DNA of 64,000 bases from Paulinella micropora. Its lineage: Eukaryota > Cercozoa > Imbricatea > Euglyphida > Paulinellidae. The position numbers were made by a program, and so were the translations under genes. Below the pieces are notes generated by a model that was given only the letters and a program-made list of their open reading frames with translations, made no database searches and was not told where the DNA came from. The stretch spans positions 62,001-126,000 of the forward strand of contig WBZZ01005857.1 in assembly GCA_019918135.1 (NCBI GenBank). Reading direction: 5' to 3'. Below are positions 20,891-29,054 of this stretch, one piece after another. The stretch's first letter is position 1; each line of letters starts with the position of its first letter.

Positions 20891-21225
20891 GCCGGTACTA
20901 CGCTGGAGCCGAGCACCGGCGCGGGGGTACAGGCCTAGCCGCCAAGAGCGCAGGAGAGGGCCCGGCCGGTGCCGCCTCCAATAGGGCAACAACGACGGAG
21001 GTGGCGGCGTACGGGGCCGCGGCGTCTGCCGCCCCGGGGCTGACTTGCAAGAGGGCGCACGCGGAAACACTTGCGCCGCCCCCGGCTTTTGGGCAGGACC
21101 CCGCGGAACAACGGGAGGAGCACCCGTTGCACAAGTACATGCATGTGCAGGGCCTGCAACTGCGAGTGCCGGTTACGCACCACAAGAAACTTAATATGTT
21201 AAGCCATACCGGCGGCCAGAGCTAA
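20840..21225 (+). CDS. Scaffold C-terminal segment in a third frame
   Basis: A frame open from about 20840 to the stop at 21223-21225 reads as alanine/glycine-rich sequence and then a conserved-looking end (HKYMHVQGLQLRVPV, about 21130-21176). Herpesvirus scaffolds end in a short segment that binds the major capsid protein, and this end may play that role. An AATAATAAA polyadenylation-like signal follows directly. The shift from the previous frame lies somewhere in 20780-20890, by an intron, a frameshift or an error. The position downstream of the scaffold on the same strand supports one gene from 18780 to 21225. Confidence 0.5.
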
Positions 21226-21234
21226 TAATAAAAA
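21226..21234 (+). terminator. Polyadenylation signal of the protease-scaffold gene
   Basis: AATAATAAA starts right after the stop codon at 21225 and overlaps no other frame. The convergent gene ends at 21298, so the two transcripts end within about 70 bases. Confidence 0.6.
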
Positions 21235-21297
21235 GAAACCTTGCCCGCATGGTACTAGAATGAAATACTTAACTACTAAGCTTGTTTTCATAGATTT

Positions 21298-22689
21298 TTA
21301 ATAAATGGTGACTCGTGGCTCAATGTGCACGTGGGAGATCGAAGGAAGCTTGCTTAGGTCCCTGCGCATGTTGTCGTCCTCCGGCGAACAGCCGCTCCCG
21401 TACATGAGTTGGTTTAGTTCGGCTAGCATGCGCGTAAGCTCGCCCTTGTAATTCCGGCCGTCGTTATCTGCCAAGACCTGGCCTACGTAAACCGAGGCGC
21501 CGTACCAGTCGTAGCAAACGGGCGGCACCTGAGATCTATCTTCGTACGTGCCTGTACACTCGCTGTGGGGTAAGGGTTCGTCGGTGCGGGTCACGTGCGG
21601 GCGGAAGCGCCAGACGGGGCGTGGGGCGAGGGGTCTTCCGTCTTGGGCCGAGAGCACAGTGTGCTCCACCAGCTCCAATACCAACCACAGGTGCCTGGTG
21701 ACCTCTGGAGCCAGATCGCACGAGACCTCGTAGTCATGACGGACCATGCCGGCCTTCTTGCCCGGGTCTTCGTGCCTGCGCCCGGGGAACGACGCCGACG
21801 ACGAAGAAGACGCACCGGATGGTTTCTCAAAGAGGTAGGCGGGCTGTGCCCACACGTTGATAAGCCCCGAGTCGCCCCCCGTAAAACAGATGGGGCCCCG
21901 CCTGAGCACGCTGGCGGTGACTCCTGCTTGGCACGGTCCGTCTAGGGCGTGAACCTGGTCTAGAACGCCATAGACAAAGTAGCTGGTAAGAATGCGTGCG
22001 GCCATGTCGGGCCTCGTCTGCTCTTTGGCGGTATTGCACGTTGAGTTCGCGTACTTCTCGGCCCCTTTGTCAAAGGGTTTATTCCTTAATTCCCAATTGA
22101 CCCGGAACAGATTGACCAGCGACTTGTAGCCGTTGCCGGGTGGCTGCTGCGTACGATCTGGCAGGTGGTATCTCCAGTAGGGCTGCAGAGCAGCGTTGCG
22201 CGAAAAGCACAGCACGCGCCCAGAGACCACCCTGCGCAGCTCGTCTGCGTCGCCAGTGGACCCGTACTCTCCCGTGTGTAGCTGGATGTCTAGCAGCACA
22301 TTCTCCCGCCGGAATTTAGGGTCATTGCGCGCCAGAAACGCACGGGTGTTGAGGGGCGCTTTCTGTATTTCCTTCAGCGCGCCCGTCGTACCCAAGTAGG
22401 GCAGGCGGCGGGGTTGGTAACCGTACTTGCGCTGGCCAAGCCTAGGTTCGTCCCCGAACCAGACGGAGGGGTCGATCTTGAATCGTTTCCGCGAAGGTAA
22501 CAGGTTCTCTACGTGTTCGTTTAGGTACTGCTGCACCGAGCGACTCTTGCGCTCATCGGCCTCGTTGATTACACTTCGTCCGGCCTCCGCGCGCCCCAGC
22601 AGACCCAGCGCCCTCTCGGTAACTCGCGCCAACGATTGCTCGGTGGCAGGCCTTGCTTCTGTGTACACGTCGCCTCCTGTAATGTTCAT
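21298..22689 (-). CDS. Probable triplex-type capsid protein (463 aa)
   Basis: I call this a candidate minor capsid (triplex) protein. Evidence: its position between the protease/scaffold gene and other virion genes; a beta-rich middle with GPICFTGGDSGLINVW followed, after a serine-rich loop, by VTRHLWLVLELVEH. That gly-rich turn plus strand pair is the pattern I associate with mirusvirus triplex proteins; this is from memory and uncertain. The N-terminal 150 residues are helical and basic (ERKSRSVQQYLNEHV, PSRKRFKID). There is no membrane segment or signal peptide. The ATG at 22689 (MNITGG) is preferred; the frame is open a few codons further but without an ATG. It converges on the scaffold gene and diverges from the gene starting at 22961. 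Confidence 0.45.
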   Translation of the reverse strand: MNITGGDVYTEARPATEQSLARVTERALGLLGRAEAGRSVINEADERKSRSVQQYLNEHVENLLPSRKRFKIDPSVWFGDEPRLGQRKYGYQPRRLPYLGTTGALKEIQKAPLNTRAFLARNDPKFRRENVLLDIQLHTGEYGSTGDADELRRVVSGRVLCFSRNAALQPYWRYHLPDRTQQPPGNGYKSLVNLFRVNWELRNKPFDKGAEKYANSTCNTAKEQTRPDMAARILTSYFVYGVLDQVHALDGPCQAGVTASVLRRGPICFTGGDSGLINVWAQPAYLFEKPSGASSSSSASFPGRRHEDPGKKAGMVRHDYEVSCDLAPEVTRHLWLVLELVEHTVLSAQDGRPLAPRPVWRFRPHVTRTDEPLPHSECTGTYEDRSQVPPVCYDWYGASVYVGQVLADNDGRNYKGELTRMLAELNQLMYGSGCSPEDDNMRRDLSKLPSISHVHIEPRVTIY

Positions 22690-22960
22690 GAGGCCCACCA
22701 AAAAATAAAGGCAAAAAGAAAAGAGAGTTAGGGCAGGTTGTGTTACGTATAAAAATTTGAGATGGGAGGGGAAAGGGAAGGGACGAGAAAGAGGGAGGGG
22801 GAGGGGGTGAGGGGGGGGGGGGGGGGGGGGGGGGGGGAAGGGAGAGAGAAAGGGAGGAGGGGGGGGGGGGCTGTGAGGTCCATGTACTTAGCTGTAGTAA
22901 ATAAAGAAATCGATTAGCAGGATTAGTAGGGGGAGAGATTGTAGGGGGGGGGGCGCGGTA
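22690..22960. promoter_or_regulatory. Divergent promoter region with a very long G run
   Basis: The 270 bases between two divergent genes contain purine-rich sequence and an almost unbroken G run (about 22813-22839), then an AT-rich segment with AATAAAGAAATCG near 22900 and another G run just before the ATG at 22961. Likely holds both start regions. No certain TATA box. Confidence 0.4.
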
Positions 22961-23512
22961 ATGTCGAGAGAAATTCGCGCCGCCACTGCGCCGGCTGCTG
23001 CGGAGCGACTGCAACAGGTGGTTTTGTGTGTGGAAAAAAAACAAGACGGCACGTACGGCCGTAGCACATTGTATGTGCCCGCAGCGGTGGCCAAGGACAG
23101 GTACCTGGCGGCACAAGCCATCTACAAGACGTACTTTGCTCTTAGAAAAACAGTGTGTAACTTGTTTGACGATGTGGAAAACCATGCCAGCTGGCGCTTG
23201 ACTATTGTAAAAGAAAAGACCGAACAAAAACCAGACTCATGGGCCATATGTCAGGGACACTTCTGGTGTAGCGAAGAGGAGGTCGCAGTAATTGACCGCA
23301 ATACGTACACCGAACAAACGAAGAGCTTCAAGCCCTTGGTTTCCACAACGTACAAAAACAAAGTTATCGCCTCGGTACATATGCTCGATCTAAATGAAGT
23401 TGTTCAGAATAACAAGCTTAAGGCGTTGCATCAAAGAAGGACTGAACTTGCAACTGCAATAAAGGAGGCCGGCTTAAGCGAACAGGAAAGTATGGTGCAC
23501 GAGATGGCCTAA
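22961..23512 (+). CDS. Unrecognised large protein, first segment
   Basis: First segment of a gene that seems to continue at 23548-25740. The clean ATG at 22961 follows a G run. The protein has a helical N terminus (MSREIRAATAPAAAERLQQ), then mixed alpha/beta sequence (GRSTLYVPAAVAKDRYLAA, SWAICQGHFWCSEEEVAVI) and a helical end (KALHQRRTELATAIKEAGL). No catalytic motif recognised. The frame stops at 23512, but the frame one base back is open from about 23490 and carries on into the next segment. A GTATGG donor-like sequence at about 23491 and AAAAG or CAG acceptors downstream would allow a short intron. Confidence 0.65.
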   Translation: MSREIRAATAPAAAERLQQVVLCVEKKQDGTYGRSTLYVPAAVAKDRYLAAQAIYKTYFALRKTVCNLFDDVENHASWRLTIVKEKTEQKPDSWAICQGHFWCSEEEVAVIDRNTYTEQTKSFKPLVSTTYKNKVIASVHMLDLNEVVQNNKLKALHQRRTELATAIKEAGLSEQESMVHEMA

Positions 23513-23520
23513 TTCTAAAG

Positions 23521-23530
23521 TATATAAAAG
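23521..23530 (+). promoter_or_regulatory. TATA-like sequence between the two segments
   Basis: TATATAAAAG lies exactly in the gap between the first and second segments. It could be a promoter for a shorter downstream product or simply lie within an intron or the coding frame, which is open here. Confidence 0.3.
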
Positions 23531-23547
23531 AAGTCGAGCAGAAGCCC

Positions 23548-25740
23548 GTGACTGCTACCGAGGTCCTACAGGCCGTAAAGGCGCCGAAATCCCCCCCCTT
23601 AAAAAAGCAGAGAGTAGACAAGCCAGGGAGCAATGGGAAATCACCTGTGCCGGCTACAGGCAAGCAGCAGACCCTGTCAATCGAGCCCTCTTCTGTTGTT
23701 GTCAATGACTCTCCCTTGGCCAAGCAGGGTTATTGTCTCGCGTCATTTGAGGAAGGCTTGATGTGGGAAAAGGACGAGAAATGGTTCGAAAGCCTGCCCT
23801 TGTATCATCGTGGCAAAGAAAGCAATTGTCGAACATTTCTGGAAACAGAGATGCAGGTGGCGAAGGCAGATAGCAAATCAATCAATGTGAAGGTGTACTT
23901 TTCGCCCAAGAGGGATACAGCCGCAGGGGTCGGGCAGAACTTGGTCTCCCCCGACAGCTACGTGCACTTGTATACCTACTGTTTGCGCTATGCCGCTGCA
24001 CGAACCGCTTACCCTCTGCTGCAAAGTTACGTCAAAGGTAGGAAACGTGGCTGGTACGTGGAGCAGCTCCTTATGCCGTACTACCAGAGTGTCGACGACA
24101 ATAACAAGTCGAAGAAGGCCGTGACGTCTCAGGATAATTTTGTTCGCGGGGCCGATTTGGTGGACTACGAAAATAGCAAAGAGGAGCTGGTGGAGGGATT
24201 TGTAAACGAGGGCCCGCAGTCGCAAGAGTTACTCATTTGCACACCTTTTAGGGCAGGCCAAACCCCTCGACTGGTCTCTGCGACTTACAACCCCGAACCA
24301 GTAGAAGAGCTTTTTTCCAAACTTCAAAAGGAAATCCACACTAAGAATAGTGAAGCCGGGGCTGATCACACCGGTTCGGGAAAAGCTGCGAAAGCTAAAG
24401 CGAAAGCGCACGAACATTTACAGAAGCTGTGTAAAGAATTGGATGGAGAGCAAATCAATGCAAAGACCCACAAAATTACCCCGCCCCAGAAGAAGAGTTT
24501 GTTTGGTCAAGCGGTGGAGGCCTTGCTGGAAGGGCTCGGGCTCGGGCTGGGGGCTAAGGCTTCTGCCGGCAAGAACAGAGCGGCCTACAGGAAAAAGGTT
24601 GAAAAAGGGCTGTTGGAAGAGGGCGGTGTCCAAACGTGGGGGCTCTACCAAGTGCTAAACGGCGCAAGCCAAAAAGTCACAGTCAAGCCGGGCCAAATGA
24701 TATTGTACCCCGCCAAGGCCTGGCGCCAGCAGGCCGATATCTTGCCGGAGTCGTGTGGACGTCAATATATCTGTTTCCGCCTAGTCCAAGCCGAACAACC
24801 CCCTGTGTCAATTTTCGGCGGTTATAACCCCGGGGCTAAAGACGTCAAGGACAAGCTGTCGGACTGCAGCGACTTATGGAACGTACTGAGCAATCACCCC
24901 TCTTTTATCGTGAACTTTCTACGGGACCAGACAGTCTTTTCGGATCGCACCGGCGGGCTGATTGTTAAGAACCTCGCCTGTTCCGAATTTGCCGACAGAA
25001 TTGTTCCGCCGTCTGAGAAAGGCAGCAAGAAAAAGAGCGGGCTCGTAACTAAGCAAAAGCTTTTGGACGCACTGGGGAAGCTAGAGTCGGCCAAGCAAGA
25101 GGCGGTGCTAAACGCGCTGCGCCCTTGGACCGACCAGGCCAAATATGGTTGCAAAGATTTCAATGCGCCCTGTACCCCCTCGGGAATGGTGCTTCCTATG
25201 TATAATCTAACCATGCAATCTGATTCAGAAATACTAGTGGCCTTTTCTCAGCTATTCAATATGCGGCTCTTGTACCATCCCGACGACGGGAAATCGCAAG
25301 CTGTCATCCCGCGCTACTGGCCCCCGTCACTTCTCCGGACAGAACTGTCCAATCACAAAAGATGCATTTCCAAAACCCTGTATCCGGCTTACACAGATGA
25401 TAAACTAAGAATCCCCTTCTTGTGCACCCCAGTCAAACTAGACGAGATTGTTATCTTTCCCGACAACGCGCTCTTGGTGGCGCATAGCAAGGCGCAAAAC
25501 TCCAACGAGCCTAAGCCGCTGTATATGAAAGATTCCAAGCCAACCAAGCAGCGGTATCTGTCGGGTGCTACTGCGGATGTGACGAACGAGAAGAAGAGGA
25601 CGATAACGAGCCCCGTACCGGACTCCAGGTTGAAGAAGACAACGAAAAAGAAAAGTGGCGACCAGTTGTTCCACCCTACGGCAAAGAAAGAAGAAACAAA
25701 CAAAAATGGCCAAATGTATATAATTATTGAGGAGGATTGA
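23548..25740 (+). CDS. Unrecognised large protein, main segment (about 730 aa)
   Basis: Probably the continuation of 22961-23512, since the frame has no ATG near its start (first ATG at about 23770) and is open further upstream. Total length would be about 910 residues. Features: a basic nuclear-localisation-like cluster (SPPLKKQRVDK) near the beginning, a globular alpha/beta body, a glycine/alanine-rich stretch (LGLGLGAKASAGKNR, near 24530-24585) and a lysine-rich tail ending in an acidic residue cluster. No polymerase, helicase or nuclease motif is visible. Size, core position and lack of enzyme signatures suggest a structural or portal-vertex protein, but this is inference from context only. 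Codon composition is less GC-rich than the protease gene. A polyadenylation signal follows at 25757-25762. Confidence 0.7.
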   Translation: MTATEVLQAVKAPKSPPLKKQRVDKPGSNGKSPVPATGKQQTLSIEPSSVVVNDSPLAKQGYCLASFEEGLMWEKDEKWFESLPLYHRGKESNCRTFLETEMQVAKADSKSINVKVYFSPKRDTAAGVGQNLVSPDSYVHLYTYCLRYAAARTAYPLLQSYVKGRKRGWYVEQLLMPYYQSVDDNNKSKKAVTSQDNFVRGADLVDYENSKEELVEGFVNEGPQSQELLICTPFRAGQTPRLVSATYNPEPVEELFSKLQKEIHTKNSEAGADHTGSGKAAKAKAKAHEHLQKLCKELDGEQINAKTHKITPPQKKSLFGQAVEALLEGLGLGLGAKASAGKNRAAYRKKVEKGLLEEGGVQTWGLYQVLNGASQKVTVKPGQMILYPAKAWRQQADILPESCGRQYICFRLVQAEQPPVSIFGGYNPGAKDVKDKLSDCSDLWNVLSNHPSFIVNFLRDQTVFSDRTGGLIVKNLACSEFADRIVPPSEKGSKKKSGLVTKQKLLDALGKLESAKQEAVLNALRPWTDQAKYGCKDFNAPCTPSGMVLPMYNLTMQSDSEILVAFSQLFNMRLLYHPDDGKSQAVIPRYWPPSLLRTELSNHKRCISKTLYPAYTDDKLRIPFLCTPVKLDEIVIFPDNALLVAHSKAQNSNEPKPLYMKDSKPTKQRYLSGATADVTNEKKRTITSPVPDSRLKKTTKKKSGDQLFHPTAKKEETNKNGQMYIIIEED

Positions 25741-25756
25741 TTGATTGATACAAAAA

Positions 25757-25762
25757 AATAAA
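25757..25762 (+). terminator. Polyadenylation signal
   Basis: AATAAA 17 bases after the stop codon of the large unrecognised gene. The next gene is convergent, and AT-rich sequence in between (25780-25810) can serve both. Confidence 0.65.
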
Positions 25763-25831
25763 AGAGAGACCAGAACAATTAAAAAAGTTTTTAATTATTT
25801 TTTTGTTTACTTGGCAAAGAAAATAGCGGGG

Positions 25832-26959
25832 CTAAGCTTTGGGCCCGGCTACCACGACCACCCAGGTCACAGTCAGAGCGTTGGTTGTGGCCAGCAGTAG
25901 GTAGCCGGCTTCGGCGCGAAAGTGCCGCCTCAGTATTAATGTAAAATCTACGGCGGTTGGCAGGAGGGGCCGGCTTTCAGAGGGGCGCTTGCGCGGCCGC
26001 GCCGATGCTTGGAAGGGCTCACTTGAGCCGACGGCTTGCGGCGCCTCACACACGTCGGGTAGGCGGTACAGCACACACTGGCTATATACCTCCCAAGCAC
26101 ACAGCAACAAAATAAACAGAGATTCCAGCCCGACCCCGGCCCAAACTACGGGCGCGGCACCGGGGGAGCCGTAGAGGCACAACCACAGTGGCAGCACCGA
26201 CAGGAGCCACAGGAGAGCTGAGAGGCACCAGCAACGAAAGACCAGGCACGTGAGGGCCTGGGCTTCTCGTGGGCACAGTAGTGTGGCAATTCTCGGGTTT
26301 GCTGAGTTACAATTGGTGCCTGCTACACATAGTAGCCGCGGGGTACCCTCTGATTCGCTGTCGTGGTCAGGACCGCCTCTGTTGTCGCCCACGGGTTGGG
26401 GGGGATTGCAGCATCCTAGCACCGACCAGTCCAAGGGCATTGCCTCCAGCAGGCAGCCGGGGGGCGCGGGGCTTTTCTGGCTGCCAGAGCTGAGATCTCT
26501 AATCCTTTGAATGTACGGTATAATGACACGAGAAAAGCTTAGTGGTAGTAGGGCCCCTATGGAGATGGCTAACACGGAACCAACGATTTCTAATGCCCGG
26601 ATGGCAGCCTTATCCAGGCACCACTGTGTCGTGGGCGTCAGCAGCAGGCTATCTAGGCTTAGCAAGGCCAGTGGACTTAAGATTAAATATTCTGTCCAGC
26701 GCGTATACTTGGATGTCATACCGCAACGGTAAGACACAATGGAGCTCCGTCGCGTGGACGTCTCGACCCCACGCTTGCACTGCTCTCGGGCGTCCTCGAA
26801 AATGTACAAGAGCTGACACAAGTTGGTTATTATAGCAGAGGCGTGCGCCGCTAGTGGCAGCCCGAGCAAGGGCCGACTACAGCTCAAAAAAACAGCCATG
26901 ATTAGATGACAACTCAGAGCCAAGCAGTGCAACCCAAACAGCGCAGGATAATAATACAT
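25832..26959 (-). CDS. Heliorhodopsin-like membrane protein lacking the retinal lysine (375 aa)
   Basis: Multi-span membrane protein with heliorhodopsin features. The first span begins FGLHCLALSCH. The third-span motif RWTEYLILSP (Arg87-Pro96) matches the RWxEY signature, where the Glu is the counter-ion. The last span, EAGYLLLATTNALTVTW (about 350-366), has the family's spacing of E, Y, L and W. At the position where the Schiff-base lysine should stand, five residues before Trp366, there is Ala361. The protein may therefore not bind retinal covalently. A long soluble insert (about 150-235) and another near 310-340, with RPRKRPSESR, are unusual for the family. Start: ATG at 26959 (MYYYP). Heliorhodopsins are known from several giant viruses and mirusviruses. 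Alternative: another seven-span family with chance motif similarity. Confidence 0.5.
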   Translation of the reverse strand: MYYYPALFGLHCLALSCHLIMAVFLSCSRPLLGLPLAAHASAIITNLCQLLYIFEDAREQCKRGVETSTRRSSIVSYRCGMTSKYTRWTEYLILSPLALLSLDSLLLTPTTQWCLDKAAIRALEIVGSVLAISIGALLPLSFSRVIIPYIQRIRDLSSGSQKSPAPPGCLLEAMPLDWSVLGCCNPPQPVGDNRGGPDHDSESEGTPRLLCVAGTNCNSANPRIATLLCPREAQALTCLVFRCWCLSALLWLLSVLPLWLCLYGSPGAAPVVWAGVGLESLFILLLCAWEVYSQCVLYRLPDVCEAPQAVGSSEPFQASARPRKRPSESRPLLPTAVDFTLILRRHFRAEAGYLLLATTNALTVTWVVVVAGPKA

Positions 26960-27181
26960 GTTGAACCAGTAGGATATTTAATTTATTTTGCGTTTGGTTT
27001 CTGCGCGGGGGGGGGGAGGGAGAGAGAATCAGCCCCCGCTCCCCTTCACCTCCCGGGAGGAGGGAAAGGGGGGGGGGGAGGGAGGGGAAAGGAAGAAGAG
27101 AAAGAGCACAGAGATGGAGGGGGGGGGGGGGGGGGGCAAGATGGAGGGAAGGAGCTAGAAGGGCCTTTCTAGGTGGTTTAT
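26960..27181. other. Intergenic G-rich spacer
   Basis: AT-rich sequence just upstream of the membrane-protein start (AATTTATTTTGCG near 26978) gives way to purine-rich sequence with G runs near 27009, 27071 and 27121-27136. No gene supported. Confidence 0.5.
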
Positions 27182-27628
27182 CTAGCGCGGCAGGGGCGGC
27201 CAAGATGCGGATACGCATGCGCCGTGATCTCTCCGCAGTGTGCAAAGAGCCTGGGCCGGGGCAAGATCTGGGGTGGACAGATTTTGACAAGTCCCGCTGG
27301 CTTGGCTAGCAGCAGTTGTCTGTTCTATTGGCAATGAATATCGTACTACGACGTGACCTCGCTCTAGGTTTAGCCAACTCACCACGTTTGACGCTATTCT
27401 CTCTGACAAGAAACGCTCGCAAGCCTCCATGATATCGAGGGCGCGTCGCCCCGTCAGGTGGTCGATACCCGCAATCACGATAGATATGCTGCGATCGCAG
27501 TAATCGGCCGAGATCACGCTGTCGACTACCACGACCGACACGGCCTGCTGCCAAAGCTTCCAGAGGTTGCCTAGCGAGGCCCGGTCTCTCAAATTATCAT
27601 TGCTCTTGCCCGCCAAAGTAAAACACAT
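27182..27628 (-). CDS. Unrecognised small protein (148 aa)
   Basis: Starts at ATG 27628, only a few bases after the stop of the preceding gene (27634), so the two are tightly packed. The first 100 residues are a plausible globular alpha/beta fold (AVSVVVVDSVIS, SISIVIAGIDHL, RALDIMEACERFL, GHVVVRYSLP). The last 40 residues, from about TTAASQAS, are of lower quality and could belong to an intron or another frame. The strand-turn-helix order resembles a small nucleotide- or nucleic-acid-binding domain, but no motif is diagnostic. No membrane segment. Confidence 0.55.
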   Translation of the reverse strand: MCFTLAGKSNDNLRDRASLGNLWKLWQQAVSVVVVDSVISADYCDRSISIVIAGIDHLTGRRALDIMEACERFLSERIASNVVSWLNLERGHVVVRYSLPIEQTTAASQASGTCQNLSTPDLAPAQALCTLRRDHGACVSASWPPLPR

Positions 27629-27633
27629 AAGTA

Positions 27634-28283
27634 TTAACAGCTGCCCAGAACGGGCATGTGCTGGTCGAGCAAGGGTAGCGGCAGGTCTTTTTCGGGGCGG
27701 TAGTAGTTCCAGTGTTGTTTATCTAGCTGCAGGGTTCGCAGTGCGTATGTGACTTTGGCCTCGGGGCGTAGTTGCGACAAAGCGCCGGCGGGGCTCAGGT
27801 CAAGCTCCGGAACACTAGTGGCGGGTCGCAGGCTTCGGGCACTATTTCTAAATGTGGCGAGCGCAGGAGCTGTTGCTCCATCGCCAGCAACTCTTCGCAG
27901 AGCAAGAGATCATCACGCCAAGCGTCTGTGGCACCAGCGTGCGCGTGCAGCTTGAGTTGATAGCGTCCTTGCCCCGAGAGCTCCGACAAGGTGTGTTGGG
28001 TAAGGCGCCTAAGACCGAATATGAGGAAACGGCTGCGCCCGTGTTTTGTTCTTGTCTGTTCTAGAAGAAATGCCTCTCCACCCGGGGTTTTGTACAAAAG
28101 TATAGCCATAGTTAGGCTGGGAGATTCGAGGACATTCTCTGCCTTGTGCAGTGCCACACTGTTCAACAGTTGCGGGACTATGGTTAGCAGGTGTGCTCGA
28201 AGCGCGTGGACTCTGGTGTCTGGCTGCAAAAGCAGCGTCTTCATCTTCTTCCGGTACGGATGAAAGCGAGCGGTGTGGCTCAT
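27634..28283 (-). CDS. Unrecognised protein in two frames (about 210 aa)
   Basis: The ATG at 28283 opens a 162-residue frame ending at 27795. In another frame about 58 more coding-like residues continue (ELDLSPAGALSQLRPEA, QLDKQHWNYYRPEKDLP) to a stop at 27634-27636. A CACTAG acceptor-like site lies close to the switch, so a short intron or a frameshift joins them. The first part is helical with basic patches (MSHTARFHPYRKKMKTLL; RTKHGRSRFLIFGLRRL) and an acidic helix (DDLLLCEELLAMEQQLL). No family recognised. Divergent from the major capsid gene across a pyrimidine-rich spacer. Confidence 0.6.
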
Positions 28284-28802
28284 ACCTCAGCCCACTAGAG
28301 AAAAGGCGGGAAGAACGAGATGTGCAAGTTTATGGCACCCACGATGTGCCCTTCCCGCCCTTTTTTTTTACACTCTGCAGTTCTTTGGAACAAGAGACAA
28401 TCGTTTGCTTCTCTCTTCCCCCCCCCCCCCCCCTCCCTCCCCCCTCCCTATCTCTCCTCCCCCCCCCCCCCCCCTCCCCCCTCCCTTCCTTTTCCTCTTC
28501 CTCCCTCCCCGCCCCGAGGCTCTCCCCTGCCAGGTGTTGGTTTCCTTTCCTCAATCTTTTTTTCCCTCTCATTCTCTGCTTCCGAAGTCTTCAAAAAAGC
28601 CTTTCGACAAGGCTTTCTCTTTGGCTTGTGGTAATTGCCTTTTTCCTCCCCCCCCCTCCCTCGCGCCCCTCTTCCCTTTCCTTCTCTTGCCCCGCGTTTT
28701 CCCTTTTCCTCCCTTGTTAATCCTTTGTTAAAAACAAAAGACGTACTACAGTTCTGACATTTCTTTTTTTTCTTTTGGTGTGGGGAGGGGCTTGTGCTGA
28801 AG
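28284..28802. other. Pyrimidine-rich intergenic region upstream of the capsid gene
   Basis: About 520 bases, dominated by C/T-rich sequence with C runs (near 28420-28433, 28460-28475 and 28648-28655), then an A/T-rich segment (28725-28775). Open frames here are proline/serine or glycine/arginine low complexity and not credible. Probably the divergent promoter of the capsid gene and the 27634-28283 gene. Confidence 0.5.
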
Positions 28803-29054
28803 ATGATGGACGAGCAGCCTGCGCCGAAGAAGAGACATATTTGGTCAATAGAAGAGGGGAAGGAAGAGGCAGGCGGGGAGGAGAGCGTGCGAAGTTCGCG
28901 AAGCGGCTTTCTTGAGCCAGAGGCCAGGCGCCAGCCTGGTGCGGGTCGTTGGCGGCAGAAAAGGAGTTGGTTTGAGGAAGAAGAAGAAGATAAGTGGGAG
29001 ATTGCGCGCGATGGCCCGTGGTCAGGATGCTGGCAAGTTTCAACGAGGCCATGA
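28803..29054 (+). CDS. Small acidic frame upstream of the capsid gene, possible first exon
   Basis: ATGATG at 28803 opens an 83-residue frame: MMDEQPAPKKRHIWSIEEGK, then Glu/Arg-rich sequence. It overlaps the start of the capsid frame (29027) in another register. It may be a short leader exon joined to the capsid frame, an upstream open frame, or a small separate protein. Its good start context and position just after the A/T-rich segment favour translation. Confidence 0.4.
   Translation: MMDEQPAPKKRHIWSIEEGKEEAGGEESVRSSRSGFLEPEARRQPGAGRWRQKRSWFEEEEEDKWEIARDGPWSGCWQVSTRP

Noticed and set aside
27795..28283. NUDIX hydrolase
   Set aside because: The helical part with EELLAMEQQ lacks the GX5EX7REUXEEXGU pattern.
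28284..28720. Proline-rich open frames upstream of the capsid gene
   Set aside because: Three overlapping frames are open at once because the sequence is C/T-rich; no conserved or structured protein is visible.
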